A stretch of DNA of 64,000 nucleotides from Planctomycetota bacterium (GTDB lineage: Bacteria > Planctomycetota > UBA11346). The translations under genes and the position numbers were made by a program. The DNA lies in the NCBI GenBank assembly GCA_014193115.1, contig BJHQ01000007.1:159729-223728 (forward strand), read 5' to 3'. Below the pieces are notes generated by a model. It worked only from the letters and a program-made list of their open reading frames with translations. It did not search any database and had not been told where the DNA came from. Shown one piece after another: positions 19,319 to 28,938 of the stretch (position 1 is the stretch's first letter; each line of letters opens with the position of its first letter).

Positions 19319-19990
19319 ATGAAAATCCGTCCTCCCCCTGACCTGGTCCATTGGGTACTCAATACGTTGACCGACTCGTGGACGTATCACGTCTTCGGTG
19401 GTCAGCATGTCATCGATGCGATCCGGATGAGCCCGACCGGTTCGGTGGTGTGCTGCTTGTGGCACCAGAGCCTGCCCCACGTGGTCGGCGCCCATCCGCG
19501 GTCCTTGAAAATCGCGGCGCTGGTCAGCCTCTCGGGCGATGGAGCAATCATTGCCGATCATATGCACCGGATCGGTATCCGCACGGTGCGCGGCTCATCG
19601 GCCCGGGGCGCGGTCCGGGCCGTGCGCGAACTGACCGAATGCATCGATGATGGCTGGCTCTTGGCGATCACGGTCGATGGGCCCAAGGGACCGAGGAAAA
19701 TTCCCAAGTCAGGGGCGATCGAACTGGCGCGCCGGCACGGCCTGCCGTTGGTGCCGATCGCGGCGCGTGCGTCCCGGGAAATGTTCTTCCGCAGCTGGGA
19801 TCGCTTCCGCCTGCCGCTGCCGCGGGCCCACATCGCGATGATCTATGGCAAGCCGATCTGCTATCCGTCCGCGGAACCCAGCGCTGATGAGCTCGAATCG
19901 CGACGCAGGGAACTGGCCCGGCAGATCGGACTGTTGGAAGACCGCGCCGATTCCTTGGCCGGTCAGACCCGCGGCGGGCCACGGCGGTAG
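19319..19990 (+). CDS. DUF374 family lysophospholipid acyltransferase-like protein
   Basis: LWHQSLPHVVGAH, VSLSGDGAIIADHMHRIGIRTVRGSSARGAVRAVREL, ITVDGPKGPRKIPKSGAIELARRHGLPLVPIA. Confidence 0.88.
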   Translation: MKIRPPPDLVHWVLNTLTDSWTYHVFGGQHVIDAIRMSPTGSVVCCLWHQSLPHVVGAHPRSLKIAALVSLSGDGAIIADHMHRIGIRTVRGSSARGAVRAVRELTECIDDGWLLAITVDGPKGPRKIPKSGAIELARRHGLPLVPIAARASREMFFRSWDRFRLPLPRAHIAMIYGKPICYPSAEPSADELESRRRELARQIGLLEDRADSLAGQTRGGPRR

Positions 19991-20155
19991 AGCCCGAAAA
20001 ACGCAGTTGGGAAACTGGAGGGTCGGAGGAAGATCCACCCGCACCCGGTGGGTTTTCCAGCCAGCGGAGATTATCCTCGGTTTTTCCTTGGCGTTTTGAC
20101 GCCTTGGCGGTTCATCTGCCTTTTTGAGGTAGCATGGTCGATTCGTCGAACCTGG

Positions 20156-21394
20156 TCACCGGGATCCGGATTCGCGTTGGCCCGCCTGCCGCATCAGCTC
20201 GCCCGCGATCGCCTCGATCGGCAAGACCCGGTCGACGCAGCCGAGCTTGATCGCCTCCATGGGCATGCCGAATACCACGCAGGTCGCCTCGTCCTGAGCG
20301 ATGGTGGAGGCTCCCGCGTCATGCATCAGCTTCATCCCATCGGCGCCGTCGCGACCCATGCCGGTCAGCAGGACACCGATGGCGTGCGGTCCAGCGGCCT
20401 TGGCGACGCTTTCAAACAAGCGGTTGACGGCGGGTTTATGCAAGCCCAGGCGGGGTCCGTCTTCGAGCCCGGCCCGCCACCCCTGGCCCGAGCGCTCGAT
20501 CACCAGATGGCGGTCGCCAGGGGCGATCAGGACCCTGCCGGGGACGATGGCATCGCCTTGTTCTGCTTCTTTGACCTCAACGGCGCACAGGCTGGCCAGG
20601 CGCTGGGCCAGCGAGGCGGTGAAGCGCGGCGGCATATGCTGGACGATGACCACGCCGGGAGCGCCGGCTGGCAGCGCGGTGAGGATGGTTTCCAGGGCAG
20701 TGACCCCGCCGGTGGATGAACCGATGGCCACCAATGGCGAATGGGGACGGACCGCGGTCCCCGTCGCCTGGGGAGCCAGCGCACGGACGGCGGTCTGGCG
20801 ATCGCTGATGGAACGGACGGCGGCCTGGCGATCGCTGATGGAACGGACAGCGGTCTGGCGGTCGCTCGCGGAGCGCCCTGCCGGTTCGCTGCCCGGACGC
20901 CTGGCTGGCTCACTGCCCGGACGCCTGGCCGGCTCACTGCCCGGACGCCTGGCCGGCTCACTGCCGGTGCGTCCAACCGGACTTTGCCGAGGGAGGCGCA
21001 AGCGGGCCAGGCTGGCGGCGCGCACGGCGTGCACCAGGCGGGCCTGAAAAATGTCGGCGTCCTGCTCAAGGCCGGCCTTGTCCAGAACCTCGATCGCCCC
21101 GGCGGCCAGGGCCTCTTGGGCCTGATCAGAGCCCAGCGCGGTGAATTCGCTGATCACCACGGTCGGGATGGGATGCACCGGCATCAAAATGCGTAAAAAC
21201 GCCAGCCCTGTCATGCGCGGCAGATCGAGGTCGAGGGTCAAGACATCGGGCGCAAGGTGGACGATCTGATCGCGGGCCACGAACGGATCCGGGGCCGTAC
21301 CGACCACCTGGAATCCCGGCTGGCGGTCAAGGCAGTCGGTGAGCATCCGGCGGATGACCGCCGAGTCGTCGATGACCAGGATGCGGACGGTCAT
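20156..21394 (-). CDS. cheB: Chemotaxis response regulator protein-glutamate methylesterase
   Basis: REC domain MTVRILVIDDSAVIRRMLTDCL; catalytic domain VAIGSSTGGVTALETIL, VQHMPPRFTASLAQRL, LLTGMGRDGADGMKLMHDAGA. Confidence 0.95.
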   Translation of the reverse strand: MTVRILVIDDSAVIRRMLTDCLDRQPGFQVVGTAPDPFVARDQIVHLAPDVLTLDLDLPRMTGLAFLRILMPVHPIPTVVISEFTALGSDQAQEALAAGAIEVLDKAGLEQDADIFQARLVHAVRAASLARLRLPRQSPVGRTGSEPARRPGSEPARRPGSEPARRPGSEPAGRSASDRQTAVRSISDRQAAVRSISDRQTAVRALAPQATGTAVRPHSPLVAIGSSTGGVTALETILTALPAGAPGVVIVQHMPPRFTASLAQRLASLCAVEVKEAEQGDAIVPGRVLIAPGDRHLVIERSGQGWRAGLEDGPRLGLHKPAVNRLFESVAKAAGPHAIGVLLTGMGRDGADGMKLMHDAGASTIAQDEATCVVFGMPMEAIKLGCVDRVLPIEAIAGELMRQAGQRESGSR

Positions 21395-22200
21395 TTCCGG
21401 AAAGCCGCCGGAGCGATCGAGGCCAGTGGATGGCGCAGACCGCTCAGGCTTTCGGCGGCGCCGATCAGCAGCAGACCGCCCGGACGAAGCAGCCGGACGC
21501 ATTCATCGAGCAGCGCCTGGCGCACCTCGATCGGGAAATAGATCATGACATTCCGGCAGAAGATCACGTCCAGCGGCCCGCGCATGGGGAAGGGCGGACG
21601 ATTGAGGTTGAGGCGGTTGACGGTCAGCATCCGGCGCAAGTCGGGGCTGGCCTGGACCTGCCCGCCAAGGGCGGCGAAATACTTGCGGCGGAGATCAGCC
21701 GCCACCGGCTCGACTGCCCGCAGGTCATAGATGCCGGCACGGCAGGCCTCCAGCACCCGGGTGCTGATGTCGGTGCACAGGATCGCGCAATCGTGGGCAG
21801 CGGCGCCGTTCTCAGCCATGAGGATGGCCAGGGTGTAGGCCTCCATCCCGGTGGAGGCCGCCGCTGACCACAGGCGGAAGCGCCTTTGGCCTGCGCCCAA
21901 CCAGGCGCGCACCGCCTGGTCGCACAGCTGGAATGCCCGTGGTTCACGCCAAAAACTGGTGGTATTGGTGCTGATGGCGTCCAACAACTGGACCAGTTCG
22001 TCGCCATCCTGGTCGAGCAGCCGCAGGTAGTCCGCGAGGACAGTGGTGCCGGTGGCGCGCAGGCGCCGGGTCACCCGGGCTGCCACCAGGGCTTGTTTGC
22101 CGTCGCCCAGCTCGATCCCCAGGCGATGCCGCACCAGGGTGCGCAATGCCTGGTAACCAGCAGCATCGACCGCCGGCGGGCCGACGCTCGACCCGATCAT
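21391..22200 (-). CDS. cheR: Chemotaxis protein methyltransferase
   Basis: ISTNTTSFWREPRAFQLC, RLWSAAASTGMEAYTLAI, DVIFCRNVMIYFP, LLLIGAAESLSGL. Confidence 0.95.
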   Translation of the reverse strand: MIGSSVGPPAVDAAGYQALRTLVRHRLGIELGDGKQALVAARVTRRLRATGTTVLADYLRLLDQDGDELVQLLDAISTNTTSFWREPRAFQLCDQAVRAWLGAGQRRFRLWSAAASTGMEAYTLAILMAENGAAAHDCAILCTDISTRVLEACRAGIYDLRAVEPVAADLRRKYFAALGGQVQASPDLRRMLTVNRLNLNRPPFPMRGPLDVIFCRNVMIYFPIEVRQALLDECVRLLRPGGLLLIGAAESLSGLRHPLASIAPAAFRK

Positions 22201-22733
22201 CCGCTGGCCGCTTGGGCGGCGCCCAGATCGGCGGTGGACAGGGCCTTTTCGATGTCGAGCAGGACCACCACTTTGCCGCCGACTTTGCCCATGCCGACGA
22301 TGCAGGCGGAATCGATCCCGGTGCCCATGGCCGGAGCCGGTTCAATGTCGGTGGCGGGGATGTTCTGGACCTCGTTCACCAGATCGACCACCGCCCCCAG
22401 GATCAAGGTCTGGCCGGCGGTTGCCGAGCTGGCCGTGGCCGTCATCTGGACCACGACGATGCACGACCGCTTGCCGTCGATCCCCCGGGGCAATCCGAGC
22501 TTGAGGCGGAGATCGATGACCGGGATGACCCGGCCACGCAGGTTGATCACCCCGCGCAGCCAGTCCGGCATGCGCGGCACCGGCGTGATGTCGAGCAGGC
22601 CGATGATCTCCTGGATCTTGAGGATCGGGATGGCGAAGCGCTCGGCCGCCAGGGTGAAGGCCAGGTATTTGTCGGCGGCGCTGCGGGTTGTGCGGGCGCG
22701 GACCGCGGCGGCGGTGTGGGCGAGCGGCGGCAT
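22197..22733 (-). CDS. cheW: Chemotaxis coupling protein
   Basis: YLAFTLAAERFAIPILKIQEIIG, MPDWLRGVINLRGRVIPVIDLRLKLGLP. Confidence 0.95.
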   Translation of the reverse strand: MPPLAHTAAAVRARTTRSAADKYLAFTLAAERFAIPILKIQEIIGLLDITPVPRMPDWLRGVINLRGRVIPVIDLRLKLGLPRGIDGKRSCIVVVQMTATASSATAGQTLILGAVVDLVNEVQNIPATDIEPAPAMGTGIDSACIVGMGKVGGKVVVLLDIEKALSTADLGAAQAASG

Positions 22734-22736
22734 GGT

Positions 22737-24494
22737 TCAGAATTTCGAGAAATCGCCCTGCTGATCCGCCGATTCCTCGGCAGTCAGGGGAATGATCTGG
22801 GACGGCTTGCGTGGGGCAGCGCTCTGGGATGGGCGGGGCGGCGGGGCGGCACGCTGGGTAGCAGGTGGGACCTGGCGCAGCGACTGCGTGGAGCGCTGAG
22901 ACGGCGGCGGGGCCGGTCGTTGGGTGCTGGCTGTCGGCCTGGGCGGGGCGGCGGCGGGTATCGCCGTTGCGGCTTCGGATCCACGGACCTGGGTGCCTTC
23001 GACCACCACCCGCACCTGATCGACCGAACGCTGCAGTTCGGCTGACTGGGCCATCAGTTCCTCGCTGGCGGCCGCGCTCTGCTCGGCGCTGGCGGCATTT
23101 TCCTGAGTGACTTTGTCGATCTGCGAAACCGCTGCGTTGATCTGCTCGACTCCGCGGGCCTGCTCGTCGCTGGCTTCGGCAACCTCGGCCGACAACTGGC
23201 TGACCTTTTTCGCGGCAACCACCAATTTCTGGAAGGACTCAACCATCTCGCGGTCGAGGGTCCGGGCGACAGACTCCTGGACCTGGCGCGACGAGGCCAG
23301 GACCCGTTCCGAGTTGGCCTTGGCCTCTTTCATCAGGGCGGCGGTGTTGCGAGCCTCGTCGGTGCTGCGCGCCGCCAGGTTGCGGACTTCGTCAGCCACA
23401 ACAGCGAAACCCATGCCTGCCTCACCAGCCCGGGCCGCCTCGACCGCAGCGTTCAGGGCCAGCAGATTGGTCTGAAAGGCGATCTCATCGATGGTCTCGA
23501 CCACCGCCGTGGTCTTGTCGGTGCTGGCGCGGATGGCCTCGACCGCGGTCATCAGGTCGGCCAATTGCCGAGCCATGTCCTGGGCGGCCCGGCGGGCTGC
23601 GTGTTCGCCGAGTTCGCTGGCGCCGGCCGCCTCGCCGGCCAGGGTCTTGGCCTGGCGAGCGTTCTCGGCGTTCTGCCGGCAGGTGGCCGACAGTTCTTCC
23701 AACGATGAAGTCGTTTCTTCCAGGCTCGCGGCCTGCTCGCTAGCGCCGGCAGCGATGCGCTGGGCGCTTTCCGAAACCTGATTGGCGGCTGAGCTGACCT
23801 GGTCGGCTCCATTGGTCAGGTCGGCCATGCCGCGGCTGACCGGGATGGTGATCGACCGGGCGAGCAGCCAGGACCCGCCCAGGACCAGCACCGCCGCGCC
23901 CAGGCTGAAAAATTCCAGCAGACGTTGGCCGAAGACATCCTGCTCGGCGATGAGTTTTTCGCGATCTTTCAGGCGCTGGTTGAGCGCCTGGACGATGACG
24001 TCGATGTGGGCTCGATGCGCATCATAGATCGGCTTGATCTCGCCGATCAGAATCGCCCCAGCGGCATTGGCGTCCATCCCGCCTTCGACTCCAGGGATCA
24101 GCTTGTCTCGGATCAGGGCCAGGATCTGCGCGCCTGTGTCTTTGGCTTGTTTGGCCTCGCCACGGATCTGGCCGGCATAGGCGTGGTGGCCCAACCACAC
24201 GTCCCAGCGATCGGTGAATTCCTTTTCAAGCTTTTTAAAGTGCTCTTTATACTGCTGGCGTTGGTCCGGCTTGCTGTCCGGATACAGATGGCCGATCAGG
24301 TAGGCCTCGACGACAAAGGCCGGCGATGGATGGACATCGGCCAGGAAGATATTGTCATCCATGACCTCGACGAAGGTCGGACTGTTGATCTTGGAATGGT
24401 CATAGATCAACCAACCTGTCGCTGCCACAGTGAGGACGCAGATAGTGGAGAAGATCGCCAGGATGGCGAGGCGGCCGCGGATGCCCATGGTCAT
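22737..24494 (-). CDS. Methyl-accepting chemotaxis protein
   Basis: Two TM segments; signalling hairpin [43 protein letters not shown]; Pro-rich C-terminal tail. Confidence 0.95.
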   Translation of the reverse strand: MTMGIRGRLAILAIFSTICVLTVAATGWLIYDHSKINSPTFVEVMDDNIFLADVHPSPAFVVEAYLIGHLYPDSKPDQRQQYKEHFKKLEKEFTDRWDVWLGHHAYAGQIRGEAKQAKDTGAQILALIRDKLIPGVEGGMDANAAGAILIGEIKPIYDAHRAHIDVIVQALNQRLKDREKLIAEQDVFGQRLLEFFSLGAAVLVLGGSWLLARSITIPVSRGMADLTNGADQVSSAANQVSESAQRIAAGASEQAASLEETTSSLEELSATCRQNAENARQAKTLAGEAAGASELGEHAARRAAQDMARQLADLMTAVEAIRASTDKTTAVVETIDEIAFQTNLLALNAAVEAARAGEAGMGFAVVADEVRNLAARSTDEARNTAALMKEAKANSERVLASSRQVQESVARTLDREMVESFQKLVVAAKKVSQLSAEVAEASDEQARGVEQINAAVSQIDKVTQENAASAEQSAAASEELMAQSAELQRSVDQVRVVVEGTQVRGSEAATAIPAAAPPRPTASTQRPAPPPSQRSTQSLRQVPPATQRAAPPPRPSQSAAPRKPSQIIPLTAEESADQQGDFSKF

Positions 24495-24539
24495 GGTGAT
24501 TCCTTTGGTGCTTTCAGTTGGTCGGAAAACGACAGTAGA

Positions 24540-25577
24540 TCAGGTGGGAGCGAGAGGTTGGACGATGGTAGATGCAGCGCGATGTAGAATCGGCAGCAAG
24601 ACAGCCCGGGCGGCTGAAAGTCCCTGATGAATTGCCAGGGATTCCTTGTCGATCACCGCCACCGCTCCGGCCGCCAGCAGTTTCCCTTCCAGGTCGCTGC
24701 CGGTCTTGGCCACCGTGGACACGATGACTGTGGGAATCGGCTTGAATTGCATGATCTTGCGCAAAAAAGCGAGACCGTCGAGACGCGGCATGATGACATC
24801 CAGGCAGAGTACATCGGGATCCTCGGCCAGGATCTGCTCACGGGCCTGGAAGGCGTCTTCGGCCTCACCGACCACCTCAAGTCGGGGATCTCCGGCGATG
24901 GCCGCAACCAGCACCCGCCGGACCGTGGCCGAATCGTCCACCACTAGGACGCGGATCTTGCGGCGGGCCAGATCATCGCGTCGTTGGCTGGCCGCCGACG
25001 CTTCGATCAGGGAACAGCGGATCGCGCCGTTGCCGGTATCGAAGTCGAGCTTGCGGCCGCGGCTGCCGCCGGTGTCCTCGCCAGCCACCTGGATTTTTGC
25101 GGCCTCTAAACTGACATAAGCCTGTTCGATGTTGCGCTGGCCGATGTCCCCGGCCCCTGATCCCAAAGCCCCGACCACTGCGCCGCCACCATAGATCCGG
25201 GCCTTGCAGCGTGCCAGATCACTGCCGGCCAGCCGCGCCAGGTTGAGCAGTTGGGCGATGGCCTGGTCGCCGCATTTTCCCGGAGCCAGCCGGGTGCCGT
25301 TGGCGTTGGGGACCATGAAGTGGTTCAGCCCGCCCCACTTGCGCAACGGATCGAACACCGCCACCGCCACGCAGGAGCCGAGCAACGTCGAGAGCATCGA
25401 CGGCTCGCGGACGAAGGCCATTTCACCGGGCAGAAGAAAAGTCCGGCGCAGGTCGCCGTTGACTGGACTGGTCGAAGCAAGACTCGGCGGCCTGACGGCC
25501 GGGCTCGGGGGCCGGATGGCCAGACTCGGCGGCCTGACGGACGGGCTTGGCGGCGGTAGATGCTGCGGCGTGTCCAT
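24540..25577 (-). CDS. cheD: CheD glutamine deamidase fused to a CheB-type receiver domain
   Basis: CheD part: STLLGSCVAVAVFDPLRKWGGLNHFMVP...KARIYGGGAVVG; C-terminal receiver: IRVLVVDDSATVRRVLVAAIAGDPRLEVVGEAED...DVLCLDVIMPRLDGLAFLRKI, no methylesterase domain after it. Confidence 0.92.
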   Translation of the reverse strand: MDTPQHLPPPSPSVRPPSLAIRPPSPAVRPPSLASTSPVNGDLRRTFLLPGEMAFVREPSMLSTLLGSCVAVAVFDPLRKWGGLNHFMVPNANGTRLAPGKCGDQAIAQLLNLARLAGSDLARCKARIYGGGAVVGALGSGAGDIGQRNIEQAYVSLEAAKIQVAGEDTGGSRGRKLDFDTGNGAIRCSLIEASAASQRRDDLARRKIRVLVVDDSATVRRVLVAAIAGDPRLEVVGEAEDAFQAREQILAEDPDVLCLDVIMPRLDGLAFLRKIMQFKPIPTVIVSTVAKTGSDLEGKLLAAGAVAVIDKESLAIHQGLSAARAVLLPILHRAASTIVQPLAPT

Positions 25578-25582
25578 GGAAT

Positions 25583-27700
25583 TCAGGCCGCCACTTCGTT
25601 TTGGAACAGGTCGACATCCAGGACCAGGGCCAGGCTGCCATCGCCGAGCAGGGCCGAGCCGGTGATCAGCTCAGCCCCGGAAGGCAGGCCGGCCATCGGC
25701 CGCAGGACAACCTTTTGCACACCCAACACGCCATCGACCACCAGCGCCAGTTTTCGGCGGTTGGCCGACACCGCCACCAGCACCTGGCTGCGCTGGTCCC
25801 AATCGTGGCCTTGGCGATTCAGGACTTCGATCCCGGACAGCACCGGCATGAGGTCACCGCGCCGCTGGATGCAGCGCCCGCGACCGACCACGCGCTGCAA
25901 ATCCCCTGGAATGGCCTTGAAGGTCTCGAGCACCCGTTCGAGGGGGATGGCGAAAATCCGGTTGCCGATCTTGACCAGATACCCGGGCATGATCTGGGTC
26001 GTGACGCTCTTGGGGATGCGGATGGTGATCGTGGTGCCCTGACCGGCGACCGTGGCCACCTGGATTCCACCGCCGGATTCGTCGATGGCCCGGCGGACCA
26101 CGTCCATGCCCACGCCGCGGCCGCTGATCTCGGTGACCTCTTTGGCCGTGGACACCCCCGGAGCAAAGATGAAATCGACGATGTCCTGCTCGGACATGGC
26201 GATACCGGGTTGGGCGATGCCGAGGCTTTCGGCCTTGTTGCGGATGGCTGCCAGGTCGATGCCCTTGCCATCGTCGGCGATGGTGATGGTGACCATGCGG
26301 TCGGTGGTGGCGGCGCTGATCCGCACCAGACCCTGGGCCGGTTTTCCAGCGGCCTCGCGGGCGACCGGGGCTTCGATGCCATGATCGGCGGCATTGCGGG
26401 CGATGTGGGTCAGGGGTGCGTCCAGCAGTTCGATCAGGCTCTTATCCACCACCAGATCCTCGCCTTCGAGCACCACCAGGATGTCTTTGCCCCGGAACTG
26501 GGCGACATCCCGGACCAGCCGCGGAACCTTGTTCAACAGCGGCCGGATCGGCACCTGGCGCAGGGCCATGATCCCCCGTTGCAGGCGGTTGGACACGGTG
26601 GCGAAGGTTTCATTGGCTCGGCGCAGGCTTTTCGCCATGGGCCGGGTGTCGGGGTCGGCGGCTAAGCGTTTGTGCAGGTGGGCGTACATGTCGCCCACCA
26701 CCAACAGTTCGCCGACTTGATCGAGGAAAGCATCGACGGTGGCCTCGGCCACCCGCATGCTCTTAGGGCCGGACTCGGTTTTAGCCTCGCGGCTGGTCGC
26801 TTCGCTGCGCGGCCTGCTGCCTTCGCTACGCGGGCTGGTGTCTTCGCTGCGCGGGCGGCGATTGGTGCTCGTGAGCGCTGAAACCGCCGACACCACAGCG
26901 GTTTCCTGCTTCAATTTGGGGATACGCTCACGCAGGTAGCTGATGAGCAGCGAATCGAATCCAACAGTCGGGTGGAATGCGTTGAATCCCTCGATCATTT
27001 CAGCAACGATTACGGCATCATCGGGCGATGCATGGGACTTGAGGTCAGCAAGAATCCTGGCGACCTCCGTACCGGCACCATCGTCGACCCGCCCGGCAGC
27101 CACCGCATCGATGACCGCGGTGAGTCGGCCAAGAGGACCTATTTCAGCCAACGGGTCGCCATGGGATTTTTGCCCACCGCTGGCAATCAGGGCCTGGCGG
27201 ATCCGGGCCAGGGCCGCCTTGGCGTCGTCGGGCAGGTGTGCCGAGTTGGCCTCCACCAGGACCAGATCGGCAAGCACACTGCTGCTACCGGCAGTTTGGG
27301 TGGGAAGGTCGCGTAAACGGGTCAGCAAGAGGTCGAAGCCTGCCTGATCGGGCGGATCGATGGCTCCGGATTTGAGGCCGGCGACCAGGACTCTCAGGAC
27401 ATCGAGCCCTTCGAGCAGGGCATCGGTGACCTGGCGGGAGGCCGGCATGTGGCCCTTGCGCACCTGATCGAGCACATTTTCCAGATCATGGGCGAGGTTC
27501 TTGACCGCCATGAAGCCGAAGAAAGCGGCATTACCCTTCAGGCTGTGGACTGCCCGGAAGATCGCATTGACCGGTTCGAGGTCGCCGGGGCGGGCCTCCA
27601 TCTCGACAAATCGGCGGTCGAGTCCGTCGAGGGATTCCTTGGCCTCGTCCAAGAATCCAGCGAGCAGTTCGGGATCGGCGCTGAGGTCGAAGGCGCTCAT
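25583..27700 (-). CDS. cheA: Chemotaxis histidine kinase
   Basis: Hpt motif AVHSLKGNAAFFGF; ATP-binding HIARNAADHGIE, FIFAPGVSTAKEVTEISGRGVGMDVV; CheW-like C-terminus. Confidence 0.96.
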   Translation of the reverse strand: MSAFDLSADPELLAGFLDEAKESLDGLDRRFVEMEARPGDLEPVNAIFRAVHSLKGNAAFFGFMAVKNLAHDLENVLDQVRKGHMPASRQVTDALLEGLDVLRVLVAGLKSGAIDPPDQAGFDLLLTRLRDLPTQTAGSSSVLADLVLVEANSAHLPDDAKAALARIRQALIASGGQKSHGDPLAEIGPLGRLTAVIDAVAAGRVDDGAGTEVARILADLKSHASPDDAVIVAEMIEGFNAFHPTVGFDSLLISYLRERIPKLKQETAVVSAVSALTSTNRRPRSEDTSPRSEGSRPRSEATSREAKTESGPKSMRVAEATVDAFLDQVGELLVVGDMYAHLHKRLAADPDTRPMAKSLRRANETFATVSNRLQRGIMALRQVPIRPLLNKVPRLVRDVAQFRGKDILVVLEGEDLVVDKSLIELLDAPLTHIARNAADHGIEAPVAREAAGKPAQGLVRISAATTDRMVTITIADDGKGIDLAAIRNKAESLGIAQPGIAMSEQDIVDFIFAPGVSTAKEVTEISGRGVGMDVVRRAIDESGGGIQVATVAGQGTTITIRIPKSVTTQIMPGYLVKIGNRIFAIPLERVLETFKAIPGDLQRVVGRGRCIQRRGDLMPVLSGIEVLNRQGHDWDQRSQVLVAVSANRRKLALVVDGVLGVQKVVLRPMAGLPSGAELITGSALLGDGSLALVLDVDLFQNEVAA

Positions 27701-28221
27701 GGCAGCGGAACCAACTGGTCGGTCGGCAACAGGAAATCAGTGAGCGGTCCAGGCGACTCTGGAACCGGCGTCTGCGCTGCGTGCGGCTCTACCGCGGTCG
27801 TCCCAGAGGGCTTGCGGCGGCGGCTGACCGAAGCCAGACGGTCGAGCCAGCCGCGCAGGACGACCTCGGCTTGGGCCACCGCCTGGGCCAGGATCTCAGG
27901 ATCAAGGATTGGCTTCGACACGAAACTGAACGCTCCCAGTTTCAGGACATCAAGCACGGTCGAGACCTCATCGTGGGAGGTCAGGACGATGGCCCGGATC
28001 AGCGGGTGCTGATCGCGCAAAATACGCAGCAGATCATAGCCGTCTCGTCCCGGCATCTCGATGTCGGTGAGCACGATATGGACATGGCGGGCGCCCAGCA
28101 CGGCGAGGGCTTCCTCTACTCCGGAAGCGGTGGCGACCTCGTAGCCCCAGGCACGCAGATGGGCGCCAACAAGCTTTCGAATCAAGGTATCATCATCCAC
28201 CACCAGGATGGTCGTCGGCAT
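27697..28221 (-). CDS. CheY-like response regulator with C-terminal extension
   Basis: TTILVVDDDTLIRKLVGAHL...HIVLTDIEMPGRDGYDLLRIL; ATGA overlap with cheA. Confidence 0.92.
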   Translation of the reverse strand: MPTTILVVDDDTLIRKLVGAHLRAWGYEVATASGVEEALAVLGARHVHIVLTDIEMPGRDGYDLLRILRDQHPLIRAIVLTSHDEVSTVLDVLKLGAFSFVSKPILDPEILAQAVAQAEVVLRGWLDRLASVSRRRKPSGTTAVEPHAAQTPVPESPGPLTDFLLPTDQLVPLP

Positions 28222-28362
28222 GTGTAGTGGTTACCTTGCAATTGCATCGTGCGCAATCCGCAGAACCGCCTTTGTCGAAGGTTTATGCTGGCGTTCCGAA
28301 AGCAGTGACTTGGATTTGCCAGTTGACCCGGGATGGGGTATCGTGTCGCGGAGATCACATCC

Positions 28363-28938
28363 ATGCGAACCGTCATCATTCCCCTGCTCAGCTTCGGCCT
28401 GCTGACGGCCGCCGATCCGGCGGCCATCGCCCAGGCGCTGGCCGCCAGCACAGCCAACGACCGAGCCAAAACCTGGGTGACGGTCAACGGCCTGGCCCTG
28501 ATGACCGACCCAACCATCGTCGCCGCAGTTTCTGCTCAGAATGCCCGGAAAATCCCCATAGCCGAGATCCAGCGGATCGATGGCGAATGGCAGAAAGCCG
28601 AAAGCCCCCTACCAATCATGGGCGAATTGAAAACCAACGCCGCGGCCAAGATCCTGGTTGCTCTGGCGGCCAAGCATCCGGTTTTGGCCGAGGCTTTCGT
28701 CATGGACAACCAGGGCGCCAACGTGGCGATGATCGACGCCACCAGCGATTACTGGCAAGGTGATGAGGCCAAGTGGCAGAACTCCTTCAAGGGCGGTGCC
28801 GGCGGAGTCGATGTCGGCAAGGAAAAACTCGATAAATCCACCAACAAAGTGCTGCAACAGGTGTCGCTGCCGGTGCTGGCCAGTGATGGCACGGTGATTG
28901 GCGCGATCACCTTGGGCATCTCGGTCGGCGGCCCGTGA
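28363..28938 (+). CDS. Stand-alone secreted Cache/PDC-like sensor domain protein
   Basis: Signal peptide [51 protein letters not shown]...[18 protein letters not shown] resembles extracellular Cache/PDC domains. Confidence 0.65.
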   Translation: MRTVIIPLLSFGLLTAADPAAIAQALAASTANDRAKTWVTVNGLALMTDPTIVAAVSAQNARKIPIAEIQRIDGEWQKAESPLPIMGELKTNAAAKILVALAAKHPVLAEAFVMDNQGANVAMIDATSDYWQGDEAKWQNSFKGGAGGVDVGKEKLDKSTNKVLQQVSLPVLASDGTVIGAITLGISVGGP

